Notes under the pieces: model-generated
The model's input: the letters and a program-made list of their open reading frames with translations, nothing else
What the model was told of the DNA's origin: nothing
The model's database searches: none
Program-made: the position numbers and the translations under genes
In this document: positions 22,675 through 23,069 of the stretch, in pieces
Position numbering within the stretch: position 1 is the first letter of the stretch
Layout of the letters: the number at the start of each line of letters is the position of its first letter
Source of the DNA: a virus
Strand: one strand, 5' to 3'
Length of the DNA stretch: 23,069 bases
Virus record (IMG/VR): IMGVR_UViG_3300043409_000858
Coordinates: 1 to 23,069 of that record

Positions 22675-23069
22675 ATGTCTAAGGGTGGAACAACAACATC
22701 AACAAGCTCCATTGATCCACAGATCAAAGAAGCATTCTTGGCCAACTTTCAGCAGGCCCAAGGGGTCGCTGGCGCTTTACCGACTCAGCAGTTTGCCGGA
22801 TACAACCCAATGTATCAGGCAGGCGAGGAGGCTTTGGTTAACACGGCCCTTGCTGGCCCAGGCATCAGTGGAACAGACTTGGCCGCGCAGATGGCGGCTT
22901 ATGGCGGTGTTTATCAGCCTGGTCAGATTTCAGCGCAGCAGACCAATTTGGGGATGACCGGACCAGGCTCAATTGGCAGTTACATGAATCCATACACAAG
23001 CCAAGTGCGCACCAATGCATTGGCTGACTTAGAGTCTGCAAGGCAAGCGGCTATTCAGCAGACTGGTGA
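22675..23069 (+). CDS. Internal virion / ejection-type protein, N-terminal part (runs off the window)
   Basis: The frame opens at ATG 22675 behind AAAGGA and stays open to the last base (131 codons). The start MSKGGTTTSTSSIDPQIKEA is Gly/Thr/Ser-rich. Later YMNPYTSQVRTNALADLESA, then RQAAIQQTG, matches what I know of long internal or ejection-type proteins in podoviruses, where the pattern YMNPYT...DLxxAR is followed by a Gly/Ala-rich helix. The C terminus and full length are not visible. A role in DNA ejection is inferred from position and pattern. Confidence 0.72.
   Translation, partial: MSKGGTTTSTSSIDPQIKEAFLANFQQAQGVAGALPTQQFAGYNPMYQAGEEALVNTALAGPGISGTDLAAQMAAYGGVYQPGQISAQQTNLGMTGPGSIGSYMNPYTSQVRTNALADLESARQAAIQQTG

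Noticed and set aside
22267-22957. Extra + strand frames of 90-99 codons near the right end
   Set aside because: They are shadows of the triple-repeat and ejection-type genes in other frames, with no start signals.

Overview
The window is about 23 kb of a tailed-phage genome (Caudoviricetes): the packaging, head, tail and lysis half. Every supported gene is on the + strand and most neighbours overlap by 1-4 bases (ATGA, GTGA or TAATG junctions). The gene set fits a podovirus: a P22-like portal, a gp4/gp6-like head-tail adaptor, a gp10-like tail nozzle, tail fibres and an ejection-protein-like gene, with no tape measure, tail tube or sheath. A spanin pair (Rz with Rz1 nested inside it) and lipoprotein signals point to a Gram-negative host. 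No integrase, repressor, polymerase or tRNA is seen, so host genus and lifestyle stay open.

Layout. 5-523: terminase small subunit. 524-835: non-coding stretch with three consensus DnaA boxes, a 10-bp direct repeat and an A/T-rich block, a candidate replication origin. 836-2755: three tiny coupled genes, then the terminase large subunit. 2788-3894: four small overlapping genes, three of them Lys-rich and one Cys-rich. 3891-5095: a GT-A-like glycosyltransferase and a SAM methyltransferase. 5092-9789: portal, a small conserved protein, scaffold and major capsid protein (MCP). 9803-9832: strong terminator. 9837-11418: small protein, second glycosyltransferase, adaptor. 11428-14688: tail-fibre region with two tip modules, each followed by a small assembly-type protein. 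14685-17452: lysis cassette (holin-like and other small membrane proteins, lipoprotein, Rz/Rz1, GH19 endolysin). 17488-18975: zincin-like protein, calcineurin-like phosphoesterase, small membrane protein. 19009-23069: virion beta protein, nozzle, GNAT-like protein, triple-repeat virion protein and the start of an ejection-type protein that runs off the window.

The main discovery is that the MCP gene is split. A 29-codon first exon (8564-8650) runs straight into a stop codon, and the rest of the capsid frame resumes at 8911. The 260 bases between them fold by eye into a complete ORF-less group I intron (P1-P9, GAAA-capped hairpins, terminal G). Removing 8651-8910 restores a 321-residue SU10-type capsid protein in frame. 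Other points of note are the DnaA-box cluster, a 44-residue fibre module present twice with one amino-acid change but 26 synonymous codon changes, and several real genes too short or too overlapped for ordinary gene calling (836-1000, 997-1158, 3449-3601, 14894-14986, 14983-15108, 15599-15754, 16598-16843, 18832-18975).
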